Origin: Pectobacterium fontis
GTDB lineage: Bacteria > Pseudomonadota > Gammaproteobacteria > Enterobacterales > Enterobacteriaceae
NCBI RefSeq assembly: GCF_000803215.1
Contig: NZ_JSXC01000019.1
Span: forward strand, 29,471 to 93,470
DNA: 64,000 nucleotides
Direction: 5' to 3'
Shown here one piece after another: positions 8,756 to 18,473 of this stretch (position 1 is its first letter; each line of letters opens with the position of its first letter). The notes under the pieces are model-generated. The model ran no database searches. It saw only the letters and a list, made by a program, of their open reading frames with translations, and was not told the DNA's origin. The translations under genes and the position numbers were made by a program.

Positions 8756-9664
8756 CTAACTTATCTTTTTTGTGTAATGGCTTGGTTTTTTATCTCTTGA
8801 TATGTTTTTTATTGAACGAGGATGATGTTTTTTTATTAAAAATAAAATTATATTTTTCATTTGACTAAAATTTGTTTTTTTAAATATAAAGTCACGAATG
8901 CAAATGAAAATTGTACTGAATAAGCTTTTTTTCTGATATTCAATTCTGATGAAATATTTAAAATAAAGATTTTCTATTATTCTGAAATCACTTTTTTCTT
9001 CTTTTGGATCAAGAGTAGATAATGAGTGATGAATTTCATTCACACAATACAAAGATAATTTCTGTATAGACATTTTTTTTATTGTTCTAAAGAAATCATT
9101 ATCAATTCCATAGAGCGCTAACCGTTCTTCAAAAATAAAACCTCTTTCTTTTATTATTTTATCAATTGCAATTTTGGACATACTCACACCTGACATGGCT
9201 GATATAACCGGTGATGAGATATATCCTTCATCAATGACAATATTAGGGTTGTCGTATAAATGTGGATAGTATTGCACATCCTTTTCATTATTGTTGACAA
9301 TTATTTTTGGTATGTAGATATCAGATTTTTCAGAGTTATTGATTTTATAAAAAAAGTCATTGGGGATTTTTGAATCTTGGTCTAATAAAGTGACTATATC
9401 GAATGAGAAATTATCAATAAAAAAATTATAAATTTTCGAAAGAGATATATTTGTTATATCTTGATATATTTTTGCACTGATTTTGTTTTCTTGGCAGACC
9501 ATCATGAAATTATTAATATCCTCTTCTATTAATAATTCCTGACCGTTATTCCAAACTAAAATATCTAAATCTATACCATCAGTTTTACATTTCGTGAGGG
9601 ATTTTAAAGTATCAGAATTTTGCAGCATTGAGTTGTATATTATAACGACACAAGATATTTTCAT
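8756..9664 (-). CDS. Family 2 glycosyltransferase, rhamnosyltransferase-like
   Basis: Protein of 302 residues, with GT2 features: KISCVVIIYN at the N-terminus, ILVWNNGQ at about 34-41 in place of VDNGS, and LLDQDSKIP near 103-111 as the metal-binding motif. The pattern NNG then LDQD is common among rhamnosyltransferases of O-antigen and core loci, but the sugar cannot be fixed from sequence. The last 80 residues are basic and aromatic, suggesting membrane association. GC content is visibly very low. It follows waaE and precedes the acetyltransferase. Confidence 0.75.
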   Translation of the reverse strand: MKISCVVIIYNSMLQNSDTLKSLTKCKTDGIDLDILVWNNGQELLIEEDINNFMMVCQENKISAKIYQDITNISLSKIYNFFIDNFSFDIVTLLDQDSKIPNDFFYKINNSEKSDIYIPKIIVNNNEKDVQYYPHLYDNPNIVIDEGYISSPVISAMSGVSMSKIAIDKIIKERGFIFEERLALYGIDNDFFRTIKKMSIQKLSLYCVNEIHHSLSTLDPKEEKSDFRIIENLYFKYFIRIEYQKKSLFSTIFICIRDFIFKKTNFSQMKNIILFLIKKHHPRSIKNISRDKKPSHYTKKIS

Positions 9665-9707
9665 TCTACAAAATCCTATTTTTTACAAATGAGTGAGATA
9701 TTGGTTT

Positions 9708-10475
9708 TTATTTCGATATCATTTTCAATGACCATAACTCAGTATATTTATTAAAGGTATACTGTGCATTGACTATAGCTAGTAGTAATCCCTGTTTTCC
9801 ATCTAGAAATCCGGCTCTTAGTATCAATGTTTTAATAAAGGAGAACACTGTATGAGAAAAAATAGAAAGATAGCTACAATGCTTACCCTTGGCATGGCGC
9901 TCTTTTGCCCAATCAGACGCATAACGCAATTGTTTTTTTTGAAATTCTGAAAAATCACGACAGGTTAAATGTAATAGATCACCCGTTAATGATTTAACAG
10001 CAGCGTTGCCATAATTTAATGATTCATGAACTTGGTTATCGTTATAATAATAGTGGTGGTTAGCATAGAAACGAATGACTTTATCTGGATACCAACCACT
10101 ATGCTTCATAAAACGTCCGAGGAAAAGATTTCGTCTTGCACATGCATATACAGTATCAGTAATTATATCTGGCGTTTTTAGTACTGTTTCAACAGCAGTG
10201 CGTAATTCCTTTGTCATTCTTTCATCGGCATCAATAAAGAAAATATAATCACCACTAGCATGGGTCTGAGCCCTTTGCCTTTGTTTTCCATATCCTAGCC
10301 AGCCATCGTAGTGATAAACTTTTGCGCCATATTTCTTTGCAATTTCAATGGTATTGTCGCTACTGCCAGAATCGACGATTATTATTTCATCTGCCCATGA
10401 TATAGATTCTAAGCATTCTTGAATGAGTTCTTCTTCATTTTTAGTTATAATGAGAACTGATAACGTTTTTCGCAT
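9708..10475 (-). CDS. waaE: LPS core beta-1,4-glucosyltransferase WaaE/KdtX
   Basis: Family 2 glycosyltransferase of 255 residues that, in Klebsiella and Serratia, adds beta-1,4-glucose to heptose I of the inner core. It has [13 protein letters not shown] at the N-terminus, [10 protein letters not shown] near 34-43, and FIDADERM at about 82-89. The conserved tail motifs [13 protein letters not shown] and NDNQVHESL are as in WaaE. In Serratia and Klebsiella waaE sits between waaA and coaD; here it lies inside the waaQ-type operon, after the GT8 genes. Confidence 0.88.
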   Translation of the reverse strand: MRKTLSVLIITKNEEELIQECLESISWADEIIIVDSGSSDNTIEIAKKYGAKVYHYDGWLGYGKQRQRAQTHASGDYIFFIDADERMTKELRTAVETVLKTPDIITDTVYACARRNLFLGRFMKHSGWYPDKVIRFYANHHYYYNDNQVHESLNYGNAAVKSLTGDLLHLTCRDFSEFQKKQLRYASDWAKERHAKGKHCSYLSIFSHTVFSFIKTLILRAGFLDGKQGLLLAIVNAQYTFNKYTELWSLKMISK

Positions 10476-10582
10476 ACCTATTTTTCCGCTCAGTTTCTAC
10501 TGAATTTATATGTGTCAGGTTGAATTCGAAAGTAATGCACTATATTTGTTTTAGGGAACAGGATGTGAAAAATTTTTCAGAA

Positions 10583-11605
10583 TTAATTTTTTTTGGGTGA
10601 GGAGGTTAAATATTTTTTTATACTGTATTTTAAGGCACAGACTAATCCAGAGATATACTTTCCTTTTTTCAACAAATGCTTATATTTTTTCTTTATTTCT
10701 ACGAATGTGTCAGCATCTTTCATATCCTTGACTGACCAGGGTGACTCTTGCTGAGCGTTTTGAAAGTATGATGTTGACGGATAGTTTGCCCATTTGTGCC
10801 AAGGCTTAGTTACACCTGTATAGTGTATGAGAATCGTGTCATCTTTTATGATTTCTTTATATTTTTGATGACTGGAATCCTTCAGCTCATTTTTTATGGA
10901 ATAAATAGTATTATATTCTCTGGGAAGGAAGGTTACGTTATCATGCAATAATATATTCATGACATCTTGATCCGGATATTGAATTGATTCCTCACCATTT
11001 CTTAATTTATCAAATATCTTTTGTGTTAAATCCAATTCATTCCAGATAGTTAAATTTACGAATAAAACGCCAGAGTTAAAATACTTTCCTTCTAAGGCGG
11101 CCATCTTTAATCGATTTGCTGATTTTTTTTGTGTTTCAGGTAAATCACGAATTACGGCCGCAACATGTGGTGCTGTATCCAACTTGTGAAGCTGCGCTAA
11201 AGAACCTTTGCACATTACATCAGCATCAAGATAAAGGAGATTTGATATTTTGTCTGAAAGGTGGGAAAAAGCTAATAACCTGAAATACATCGCATGCGAC
11301 CAAATATCAGTACAAGGCAATGTTTTTAACATTTCAGAATTTATTTTATATAAGACGATTTTAGTTTTAAATGTTTCAGCAAGAATATTTAATTTTTTAA
11401 TAAACTCATCATCAAAATCATCAGAAAAAACATGGAATGTAAAATCGATGTCATTATTGATGAGAATTGATGCTATTGATATTCCACAACCAATAGCATA
11501 ATTTTTATCTATACCATAAGCAACGTTTAGAGTGTCATTATCGGCGATTGGCTGATGTCTATTTTCGAAAACTGAAAGAACATCAATATGCGATGAAAAG
11601 ACCAT
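10583..11605 (-). CDS. GT8 core glycosyltransferase (WaaJ/WaaR-like)
   Basis: Family 8 retaining glycosyltransferase of 340 residues using a UDP-sugar to extend the LPS outer core. LNVAYGIDKNYAIGCGISIASI near residue 27 is the UDP-binding start, LLYLDADVMCKG near 118-129 holds the DxD metal motif, YFNSGVLFVNL and YPDQDVMN are donor-site motifs, and ILIHYTGVTKPWHKW is the conserved C-terminal HxxGxxKPW. It resembles the E. coli WaaO/WaaR/WaaJ group; whether glucose or galactose is transferred is not clear. The ATG at 11605 has AAGGTGA just upstream. It is paralogous to the gene upstream. Confidence 0.88.
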   Translation of the reverse strand: MVFSSHIDVLSVFENRHQPIADNDTLNVAYGIDKNYAIGCGISIASILINNDIDFTFHVFSDDFDDEFIKKLNILAETFKTKIVLYKINSEMLKTLPCTDIWSHAMYFRLLAFSHLSDKISNLLYLDADVMCKGSLAQLHKLDTAPHVAAVIRDLPETQKKSANRLKMAALEGKYFNSGVLFVNLTIWNELDLTQKIFDKLRNGEESIQYPDQDVMNILLHDNVTFLPREYNTIYSIKNELKDSSHQKYKEIIKDDTILIHYTGVTKPWHKWANYPSTSYFQNAQQESPWSVKDMKDADTFVEIKKKYKHLLKKGKYISGLVCALKYSIKKYLTSSPKKN

Positions 11606-11657
11606 TACATCACCTTAAAAGAAGAAAAATTTAGCGTTTGAAATTTAGTTTTCGTTT

Positions 11658-12668
11658 TTAAAATGCTTTTTTATAAAAATATTTTAAGTAGCTAATTGTA
11701 CCAGAAATAAATTGGCTGTTATGAAACTGATGCTTAGCACAATATCGCATATTACTTGCTGTGACAGCGTTTAAGAGAGGCTCATTTCTCCATGGCGAAT
11801 TGTCTTTTGCTTTTAAAAAATATTTTGTGCAAGTGTAATTGGCGGCCCATGTATGCCAAGGTTTAGTGGGGCCGATGTAATGAATAAATATAGTCTCAGT
11901 AGATATAGGCGTGGGAGCAGACTCACCACGCCTATATTTTAATTCATAGTTGATACTAAACTGGGTGTTGTATTTATTATCCAGTTGATAAAAATTTCCT
12001 GCCAAAAGTATATTTAAAACATCCTGATCAGGATGGGTAATGACTTTCTTCATCTCTGGATCGATCAAAAAACGCATGCTGTTTTCTGTTACAGATGCCT
12101 GATGCCAGTTATTGATTTCAATTAATAGAACACCGGAATTAAAGTAACCATTGTTGAGTTCGGGCTGCTGAAATTTTTGCGCACGGTTTTTCCACCAACT
12201 GCTATCACCATCTAAAACAACGGCAGCGATATGATTACTCACATCTAGTTTTATTAATTCTTGCAGTGAACCATTGCATATAATGTCTGCATCAAGGTAG
12301 AGAACTTTATCAAGTATCTGATAGAAGTAGTCGGCAATGATAAAACGAAAATAAATGGCATAGCTCCAGAGTTTTGTTTCTGGTAACGTTTTTAACCAAG
12401 AGCAATCAACGATATAGATATTAATGGTTGTATTGTATTGCTCTGCCATTTCTTGAAATCTGGTTTTATCACCATCACTAAGCTCATCGGTAAATACGTG
12501 AAAGGATAAACAATGGTCCTGATTTTTTAATAGGATAGATGCTATCGCTATGGCGCAGCCATAAATGAATTTTTCATCAGTACCAAAGGCTATATTTAAC
12601 TCAGTATTTTTTTTAGAATATGAGAATGAGTGTACAGTTTTTATGACTTTTTCTTTGTCAAAGTACAT
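11658..12668 (-). CDS. GT8 core glycosyltransferase (WaaO/WaaI-like)
   Basis: Family 8 enzyme of 336 residues, close to E. coli WaaO in length and layout. LNIAFGTDEKFIYGCAIAIAS is the N-terminal UDP-binding stretch, VLYLDADIICNG holds the DxD motif, YFNSGVLLIEI and HPDQDVLN follow, and IFIHYIGPTKPWHTW is the HxxGxxKPW signature. It probably adds the hexose after the WaaG-added glucose. I chose the ATG at 12668 because it aligns with known N-termini; an in-frame TTG at 12695 has no RBS. It sits between waaG and a second GT8 gene. Confidence 0.88.
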   Translation of the reverse strand: MYFDKEKVIKTVHSFSYSKKNTELNIAFGTDEKFIYGCAIAIASILLKNQDHCLSFHVFTDELSDGDKTRFQEMAEQYNTTINIYIVDCSWLKTLPETKLWSYAIYFRFIIADYFYQILDKVLYLDADIICNGSLQELIKLDVSNHIAAVVLDGDSSWWKNRAQKFQQPELNNGYFNSGVLLIEINNWHQASVTENSMRFLIDPEMKKVITHPDQDVLNILLAGNFYQLDNKYNTQFSINYELKYRRGESAPTPISTETIFIHYIGPTKPWHTWAANYTCTKYFLKAKDNSPWRNEPLLNAVTASNMRYCAKHQFHNSQFISGTISYLKYFYKKAF

Positions 12669-12731
12669 GTGTTTACCGTATGGGATGAATAGCAAAGAGA
12701 ATAATTTTTTGTAGAAAATAGGCCAGAATAT

Positions 12732-13859
12732 TTATTTATCATTATGATTCAATAATATCAACTGTGCCGCTTTTTCCGGCAGGCTGTAAATATCCTCTGT
12801 ATCAGCGAAACGGCGGGCATTGTCTGCCCACTGTTTAAGCGTTTCCGGTTGACCGAGCGCGAGTGATAACGCGTGGTTGAGTGCTGTCTGGCTAAAAGGC
12901 TCTGGGATGACTTGTCCGGCCTGAGAGCGCTCGATGTAAAAAGCATAACCACACGCATCGGTCACGAGGATGGGTAAACCTGCGGCGATGGCCTCAAGTA
13001 AAACAATGCCGGCTGCTTCCTGATGAGCCGGATGCAGTAATAAGTCCGATGCTCCCATGAAGTCTGGAATATCGTCCCGACCTGAGAAGAAATGTATCTG
13101 TTTACCGATCCCGAGCTGCTCTGCCTGTTGTTGAAATGGTGTTGGATCGTCCTGACCAACAACCAGAAATGTCACGCGCTTACGTATTTCCTCTGGCAGG
13201 CTGGCAATAGCGGTCAGGCTGCGGCCAACCCCTTTGCGTTTGAAGTCGGAACCGACTTGTAACAGAACCCATCCATTTTCATTCAGATGATGCTGTTGGC
13301 GGAATCGGGAACGTGTGTCTGGAGAATGTGCACTGTACTTTCTATCCGGTGAAATTCCCGGTGGCAGCATGAAAAAGCGTTCATCCTGTGTGCCGTAATG
13401 CTTCTGAAAATGGGCGATTTGCCGCGGAGTCAGCATCAGCATCCGCGTATGGCTGTTTTTATCAAACACATCTCGTTCAAGTGCCGCATAACCGCGGTAG
13501 CGGGGCGTCAGCCGATAAAACAGACCTTTCTCTTGCACTGCTTTTTCAGCGGTGCATCCTTCTGCGGCATAGTAGAAATCCAGCCCCGGCATTTTGCTAA
13601 ACCCGACAACGCGATCAACGGGAGATTGCTGTAAGTGATGCTGTATCCAATGAGCAAAGCGTCGATGTCGTGTGTGGTTGCCAAGCCCTGATATCGGCAC
13701 GAGAACGATATCGAATCCTTGCGGTTTGTCGCCCTGCCACTCACTGGTGTAGACGCGAATGTCATGACCCTTTTTTTGGCAGGATTTTGCAATACTGAGA
13801 AAATCACGCTGTAATCCGCCGAAAGGGAAGTATTTATAGACGCAGAATGCGATTTTCAT
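12732..13859 (-). CDS. waaG: LPS core glucosyltransferase I
   Basis: GT4 family enzyme of 375 residues (E. coli WaaG has 374) that adds the first glucose to heptose II, starting the outer core. MKIAFCVYKYFPFGGLQRDFL at the front, VVGFSKMPGLDFYYAAE near 84-100, and the GT-B donor domain with ASDLLLHPAHQEAAGIVLLEAIA near 275-300 are diagnostic; the E-x7-E motif is in that last stretch. Its ATG overlaps the waaQ stop by 4 bp (ATGA), showing translational coupling. Confidence 0.97.
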   Translation of the reverse strand: MKIAFCVYKYFPFGGLQRDFLSIAKSCQKKGHDIRVYTSEWQGDKPQGFDIVLVPISGLGNHTRHRRFAHWIQHHLQQSPVDRVVGFSKMPGLDFYYAAEGCTAEKAVQEKGLFYRLTPRYRGYAALERDVFDKNSHTRMLMLTPRQIAHFQKHYGTQDERFFMLPPGISPDRKYSAHSPDTRSRFRQQHHLNENGWVLLQVGSDFKRKGVGRSLTAIASLPEEIRKRVTFLVVGQDDPTPFQQQAEQLGIGKQIHFFSGRDDIPDFMGASDLLLHPAHQEAAGIVLLEAIAAGLPILVTDACGYAFYIERSQAGQVIPEPFSQTALNHALSLALGQPETLKQWADNARRFADTEDIYSLPEKAAQLILLNHNDK

Positions 13860-14926
13860 TGGCCATCTCTTTGTGGCGTAGTCTTCAGCATCTGTTCTGA
13901 TGCCTGAATAACATCTTGCGCAGGAATGCAGGATAAATATTTAACCGTCTGATCGTAATGATGTTGGGCTGGCATAGGCTGATATTCACCTGCCCAAATT
14001 TGTTTATAGTGTTCACACCACGGGCGCCATAACTTGTAGTCTGTTGGGCCAAATAAGCTTACGAGTGGCGTATTTAACGCGGCAGCCATATGCATTGGTG
14101 CCGAATCTACGCCAATATAGAGCACGGCGTTGTCGATTAATGCCGCCAGTTCCAGAAAGCTCGTTTTGCCCGCCAATGATATGTTGGGTTTGTGGATGCA
14201 CTGCGAATAAATATCGCGCACGATAGTTAAGTCGTCTTCCGATGGGCCGCAGGTAAGCACGACTTCCAGATTTTTTTCTTTAAGATAGTCAATAACCTGA
14301 GCAAATTTGTCGTTGTCCCAATATTTATAGTATTGGCGCGTCGTTGGCTGAATGACAACGTATTGCTGTGTTAAAAGTGTCGGGCAATGGTCAAATACAC
14401 GTTGAGCATCTTCCTGGCGATAATGCAGCGATAAGCGAGAACGCGTATTCGATGCAGGCAGGTTGAGTGGCGTAAGTAGATACAGGTTTTGTTCAACAAT
14501 ATGTGCACCTCTCGGAGGAACACAGTGGTCGAAAAATAAACGCCAGATTTTGCCTTTTAGCTTATTTCCGCGATCGAGAGCAACACTACGCCCTCCTAAT
14601 GATTTTACTAACAACGCAATAGGCCACTGGTCAGCAAGATTAACGATCAGGTCGTAATTATTTTTCTTAAGCTCTTGTCTGATTGCTTTGAAATTACGGA
14701 TTTTTTCCAAAAGTGTATCCGTCTTTCTTTTTAGCCCATAAAGCTGATGTATCTCTGGGTTTGCGGAGAGGATCGGCATCGTATCCTGGTACAACAATAC
14801 GTCGATTTTAGCGTCAGGGTAATTTTTTTTCAGCGTACTGATGAGCGGAGTGGTCAGCAGCATATCGCCATGATATCTGAGCTTCACTACGAGAATCCGG
14901 TGATAAGAGATGATGCGTTGACTCAC
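13856..14926 (-). CDS. waaQ: LPS core heptosyltransferase III
   Basis: GT9 family enzyme of 356 residues that adds the branching heptose III to heptose II. ILVVKLRYHGDMLLTTPLI at residues 11-29 is the acceptor-side motif, VIQPTTRQYYKYW near 207-219 and YIGVDSAPMHMAAALNTPLV near 270-289 form the ADP-heptose site. The start is GTG at 14926 with AAGGA upstream. It is the first gene after the JUMPStart/ops element, as waaQ is in E. coli. A five-codon ORF (ATG at 14940) ends in a TGA that overlaps this GTG. Confidence 0.94.
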   Translation of the reverse strand: MSQRIISYHRILVVKLRYHGDMLLTTPLISTLKKNYPDAKIDVLLYQDTMPILSANPEIHQLYGLKRKTDTLLEKIRNFKAIRQELKKNNYDLIVNLADQWPIALLVKSLGGRSVALDRGNKLKGKIWRLFFDHCVPPRGAHIVEQNLYLLTPLNLPASNTRSRLSLHYRQEDAQRVFDHCPTLLTQQYVVIQPTTRQYYKYWDNDKFAQVIDYLKEKNLEVVLTCGPSEDDLTIVRDIYSQCIHKPNISLAGKTSFLELAALIDNAVLYIGVDSAPMHMAAALNTPLVSLFGPTDYKLWRPWCEHYKQIWAGEYQPMPAQHHYDQTVKYLSCIPAQDVIQASEQMLKTTPQRDGQ

Positions 14927-14962
14927 TCGTTTTCCTTCATGTAATCAAAAGTTATGCTTTTT

Positions 14963-15003
14963 ACAGGCACGCTACCGCCCCTGGCTCGACAGCTACCAGT
15001 TAA
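14963..15003 (-). promoter_or_regulatory. JUMPStart element with ops site for RfaH
   Basis: On the minus strand the stretch reads TGGTAGCTGTCGAGCCAGG then GGCGGTAGCGTG (14968-14979). The 12-mer is the exact ops sequence at which paused RNA polymerase recruits RfaH, and the preceding bases match the JUMPStart consensus. It lies 42 bp upstream of waaQ. RfaH should suppress polarity over the 9-kb run of core genes from waaQ toward waaA. No other ops copy was seen in the window. Confidence 0.95.
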
Positions 15004-15110
15004 CTGATTTCATCCATGTACTGATGAGACTGCATGGATACGCTAATTTTTCGTTATGGTACTAAAACCCACATCCCTCTCACAGAGGTAAATGCGACCG
15101 CCACGCGCTA

Positions 15111-15116
15111 ATTATA
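15111..15116 (-). promoter_or_regulatory. Candidate -10 box for the waaQ operon
   Basis: A perfect TATAAT reads leftward on the minus strand about 110 bp upstream of the ops site, in the waaL-waaQ gap right after the waaL stop. A -35 hexamer at the right distance is poor (AATGGT, 17 bp away, inside the waaL end). A promoter must lie here or upstream for the ops element to act; this is the best candidate. Confidence 0.45.
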
Positions 15117-15122
15117 ACAGGG

Positions 15123-16406
15123 CTAATTTTTTAACCATTTCCCAGTCAGCGTTGTGCCAAGACAAAATGCCATCAGCCACGCAATAAGCATGTCTCGTGA
15201 ATAGAGAATGACATCGCTAAGTCCATACATAATCAAGGCAAAAAGCAGCGCAGCAGAGAGATGGCTGCGTAAAACGAAAAATGAAAAATAAAATAAAGAG
15301 ACATAGAGCAATATCAGCAATATCGCGCCCGGTAGCCCTTTAAGGGAAAATGCATCAATCACTTCGTTATGCAGATGGATATCCAAATATCCTACTGCGC
15401 CAGATAGCTCAGACTCTTGTTTGGCTTGTGCCATGATATGTTCTGCGCGCTGTTCGGCCGATTGCCCGAGCAAGGCTTCTTCCCCGGCTTCTATACCAGA
15501 TTGGTACATCGCGATGCGCGCACCCACCGATGTCATGCTGTTGTTCATGTTGTAACTGCGTACGTCGTTAATCAGATCGTTGACACGTTGATGAAGCGTA
15601 TCTTGGAAGAGGAATAAACACAGGAGAAGAGTGGCCGATGAACCGATGAATGCTTTGATGAATAACCGCTTATTGTGCCTGACTTCTGACAATAAAATAG
15701 TCGCGCCAACAATAGGGTAGACGAATATGGCCGCTCGCGTTTCCGTCAGGAAAATTGCGATAGTGACTAACAGGAAATGTCCCAGGTAGAGATAATACTT
15801 ATAGGCTGTATCGAGCTTAAGCAGAGCCTGTGCGCTTAGCGCGCCAATAAACGTTAGAAAATAGGCTGCGCTCGTGGCTGTACCAAATACCAATCCGATA
15901 CGGTGCATTCCACTGAACCCTGCCTGATAGAACGTATAGCCCAGTGCGAACACACAAATTGCAATGATGTAGAAGATCGGCTGCTTTTGCTTTTGTTGTG
16001 AGATATGCAGGACTGTAAGCAGGATGAATGTACCCAGAATACCGGCATGTGCTGATGTCTTGTAGGCGTTATACACATAAGGAAAAAGGCTATCAGGTTG
16101 ATAATAGTGGTGATACCAAATGAGATTGGTGATGCCGATAGCCAGCAGGCAAAGAGGAATCAATAATAACCGCTTAGCGGCTATTATTGTTCTCAGGTGT
16201 GTCACAACATAGAAAACAGAGAGTGAGCCTGTGAGATAAAAAAGCCACCCGGCGAGAATGCTATTAAATGGCATAATGGCTACTGTGAGTAAACAGCCGG
16301 GGAAGACGCCCTTCAGTGCGACAGTCGAACTTATGCTGGGCGTTTTGCCCAGTTCGAACTTTGATTCATTAAGCATGTATTTGTTCACAGTCGGAAGCGA
16401 TATCAC
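15123..16406 (-). CDS. waaL: O-antigen ligase
   Basis: Polytopic inner-membrane enzyme that moves O-antigen from undecaprenyl diphosphate to the lipid A-core on the periplasmic side. The 427-residue protein has about ten to twelve hydrophobic segments. [13 protein letters not shown] near 220-232 supplies the conserved Arg, and the large periplasmic loop ends in [17 protein letters not shown], whose His is the catalytic candidate. The start is GTG at 16406, overlapping the waaC stop by 4 bp. Homology among ligases is low, so the call rests on topology, motifs and place next to waaC. Confidence 0.9.
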   Translation of the reverse strand: MISLPTVNKYMLNESKFELGKTPSISSTVALKGVFPGCLLTVAIMPFNSILAGWLFYLTGSLSVFYVVTHLRTIIAAKRLLLIPLCLLAIGITNLIWYHHYYQPDSLFPYVYNAYKTSAHAGILGTFILLTVLHISQQKQKQPIFYIIAICVFALGYTFYQAGFSGMHRIGLVFGTATSAAYFLTFIGALSAQALLKLDTAYKYYLYLGHFLLVTIAIFLTETRAAIFVYPIVGATILLSEVRHNKRLFIKAFIGSSATLLLCLFLFQDTLHQRVNDLINDVRSYNMNNSMTSVGARIAMYQSGIEAGEEALLGQSAEQRAEHIMAQAKQESELSGAVGYLDIHLHNEVIDAFSLKGLPGAILLILLYVSLFYFSFFVLRSHLSAALLFALIMYGLSDVILYSRDMLIAWLMAFCLGTTLTGKWLKN

Positions 16407-17386
16407 TCGCCTGATGCAGGTAATTCTATCAGCTTCTCTAATTTCTGATGGACGAGGCTAGCGGGAATTGTCTCCATTTGTTGGCTTTCAGACATTTCCA
16501 CCACCTGATTCATCCCGTAACCGCCAATCAGGCCTGGATCGGTTGGGCCGTATAAGGTGATATTCGGACGATCCAGCGCCGCCGTCAGATGGCTCAGCCC
16601 GGTATCGACGGAAACGACGGCTTTGGCGCCAGCTAATACCTCGGCGACCTGTTGCAGCGTAAGGCGCGGCAGAACCTCAACGTACGGGAAACCTTCCGCC
16701 AGCCGTAATGCGCGCTGGTGCTCATGCTCCGCGCCCCAGGGGAGCTTGATGTGTAATCCGCTCGGTGCCAATAGCGCAATCAATTCACGCCAGTGTGCTT
16801 CCGGCCAGTGTTTTTCATCGCGCGTGGTGGCGTGGAGAAACACCAGATAGCGGTTGGCGTCGGCGGGTGACTGAGAGAGGAAGCGCGACGCAATCGCATA
16901 ATCGCCGCGTTCGGCAGGCTTCTTATAACCCAGACTGGCGGCAAACAGTTCCCGTACGCGCTCGACGGCATGTTGCCGACGGCTTATCGGGTGGCGATAG
17001 TTATAAAACCAGCTTGCCAGCGGCTCACGCGCACTCCTGCAATCCAGCCCGTGTTTCTTTCCGTTGGCGAGCCGCGTTACCAGCAGCGCGCTTTTAATCA
17101 GCCCTTGCGCATCAATCACGGCATCATAACGGTATTGACGTAGCTGGCGCATAAACGCGGCACGCTCCTGACGAGTCGGGGCACTGAACCAGCTTTTGCG
17201 CCAGCGGCGTATCGCCACCGGAATCACGCGGGAAACGGCGGGGTGCCAACTGGGAACTTGTGCGAAACCTTCTTCAACCACCCAGTCGAACTGGATACCG
17301 GGAATGGCCTGCATGGCGTCGGTCAAGGCCGGCAGCGTGTGCAGCACATCGCCCATCGACGATGTTTTTACGATCAGCACTCTCAT
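16403..17386 (-). CDS. waaC: LPS heptosyltransferase I
   Basis: GT9 enzyme of 327 residues that transfers L-glycero-D-manno-heptose from the ADP-sugar to Kdo2-lipid [22 protein letters not shown] is the N-terminal motif with the conserved Asp; [14 protein letters not shown] near 188-201 and [24 protein letters not shown] are the ADP-heptose-binding stretches. Its ATG overlaps the waaF stop (ATGA, 17383-17386), and its stop overlaps the waaL start, so hldD-waaF-waaC-waaL reads as one coupled operon. Confidence 0.97.
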   Translation of the reverse strand: MRVLIVKTSSMGDVLHTLPALTDAMQAIPGIQFDWVVEEGFAQVPSWHPAVSRVIPVAIRRWRKSWFSAPTRQERAAFMRQLRQYRYDAVIDAQGLIKSALLVTRLANGKKHGLDCRSAREPLASWFYNYRHPISRRQHAVERVRELFAASLGYKKPAERGDYAIASRFLSQSPADANRYLVFLHATTRDEKHWPEAHWRELIALLAPSGLHIKLPWGAEHEHQRALRLAEGFPYVEVLPRLTLQQVAEVLAGAKAVVSVDTGLSHLTAALDRPNITLYGPTDPGLIGGYGMNQVVEMSESQQMETIPASLVHQKLEKLIELPASGE

Positions 17387-18450
17387 GCGTTCGCTCCCGG
17401 CACCTGACTTTCTCCCGAAATCAGATACTTATCTAGTGCGCTGAGCACGCGTTCGGGCTGAATGTCGATCAAACTCTGGTGATAGCCTTGCTCGGCATCC
17501 CCTTTACGCACTCGGTGATAGCCGGTAATCAGCCGAATCACCTCGGCCTGATGGGACAGTGGTGGCGTAAAGTCGGGACTGCTTGGACCATACAGCGCGA
17601 CAAGCGGGCGATGCAGCGCCGCTGCAACGTGCATGAGACCAGAGTCGTTACTGACAACGGCGTGGCAGGCGGCGATCAATACTACCGCCTGTTCCAGCGA
17701 GGTTTTCCCCGCCAGATTGGCGCAATGCTGCCGAGCGTTTTCTGTCAATCCCTGAAGGATATCGTCACAGGCTGAACGATCGTTCGCCGAACCGAACAGC
17801 GCGATCTGGTAGCCGCGTTCGATCAGCGTTTGTGCCAGTGCGGCATAGTGATAATGCGGCCAACGTTTGGCGGGGCCAAATTCGGCACCGGGGCAAAAAC
17901 CGATAATGGGACGCGCATCGCTAAGGCCAAAGGCCTGCATCATGTCAACAATTTCAGTCTGATTGACCTGTAACTGTGGCCAAAGCAGCGGTTGCGGCAG
18001 ATCCTCTGCGCGGCGAATACGGCTGCGGTCATAGGCTAATGCGGCGTAACGCTGCACCATCAGCGGAAATGCCGCTTTATCCAGCACGCGTAAGTCGTTC
18101 AGCAGCCCGTAACGCATTTCGCCGCGCCAGCCTGTGCGCCGTGGAATGTTGGCAAAGAAAGGCACGAGCGCGGATTTGAAGGAGTTGGGCAGCACGTAAG
18201 CGCGATCGTAACCTGTACCGCGCAGCGAAATGCCAAGACGGCGACGTTCGCCCAGTTCAAGTGCGCCGTGACCTAGCGGCATGGCTAATGCTTGATTGAC
18301 TTCTGGCATGCGTGCCAGCAGTGGACGACACCAGGCTGGTGCCATCACGTCAATAACCGCTTCCGGGTGTTCAGCCTTCAAGGTGCGATAAAGGCTGTGC
18401 GACATCATCATATCGCCGACCCAGGAAGGGCCGATGACCAAAATTTTCAT
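17383..18450 (-). CDS. waaF: LPS heptosyltransferase II
   Basis: GT9 enzyme of 355 residues that adds heptose II to heptose I. MKILVIGPSWVGDMMMSHSLYR opens the protein (shown here split by its Asp), with IIGFCPGAEFGPAKRWP near 185-201 and VVSNDSGLMHVAAALHRPLVALYG near 262-285. The start lies 23 bp after the hldD stop. Length and motifs match E. coli WaaF. Confidence 0.97.
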   Translation of the reverse strand: MKILVIGPSWVGDMMMSHSLYRTLKAEHPEAVIDVMAPAWCRPLLARMPEVNQALAMPLGHGALELGERRRLGISLRGTGYDRAYVLPNSFKSALVPFFANIPRRTGWRGEMRYGLLNDLRVLDKAAFPLMVQRYAALAYDRSRIRRAEDLPQPLLWPQLQVNQTEIVDMMQAFGLSDARPIIGFCPGAEFGPAKRWPHYHYAALAQTLIERGYQIALFGSANDRSACDDILQGLTENARQHCANLAGKTSLEQAVVLIAACHAVVSNDSGLMHVAAALHRPLVALYGPSSPDFTPPLSHQAEVIRLITGYHRVRKGDAEQGYHQSLIDIQPERVLSALDKYLISGESQVPGANA

Positions 18451-18473
18451 ACCGCTTATGAATCCTTATCCGA

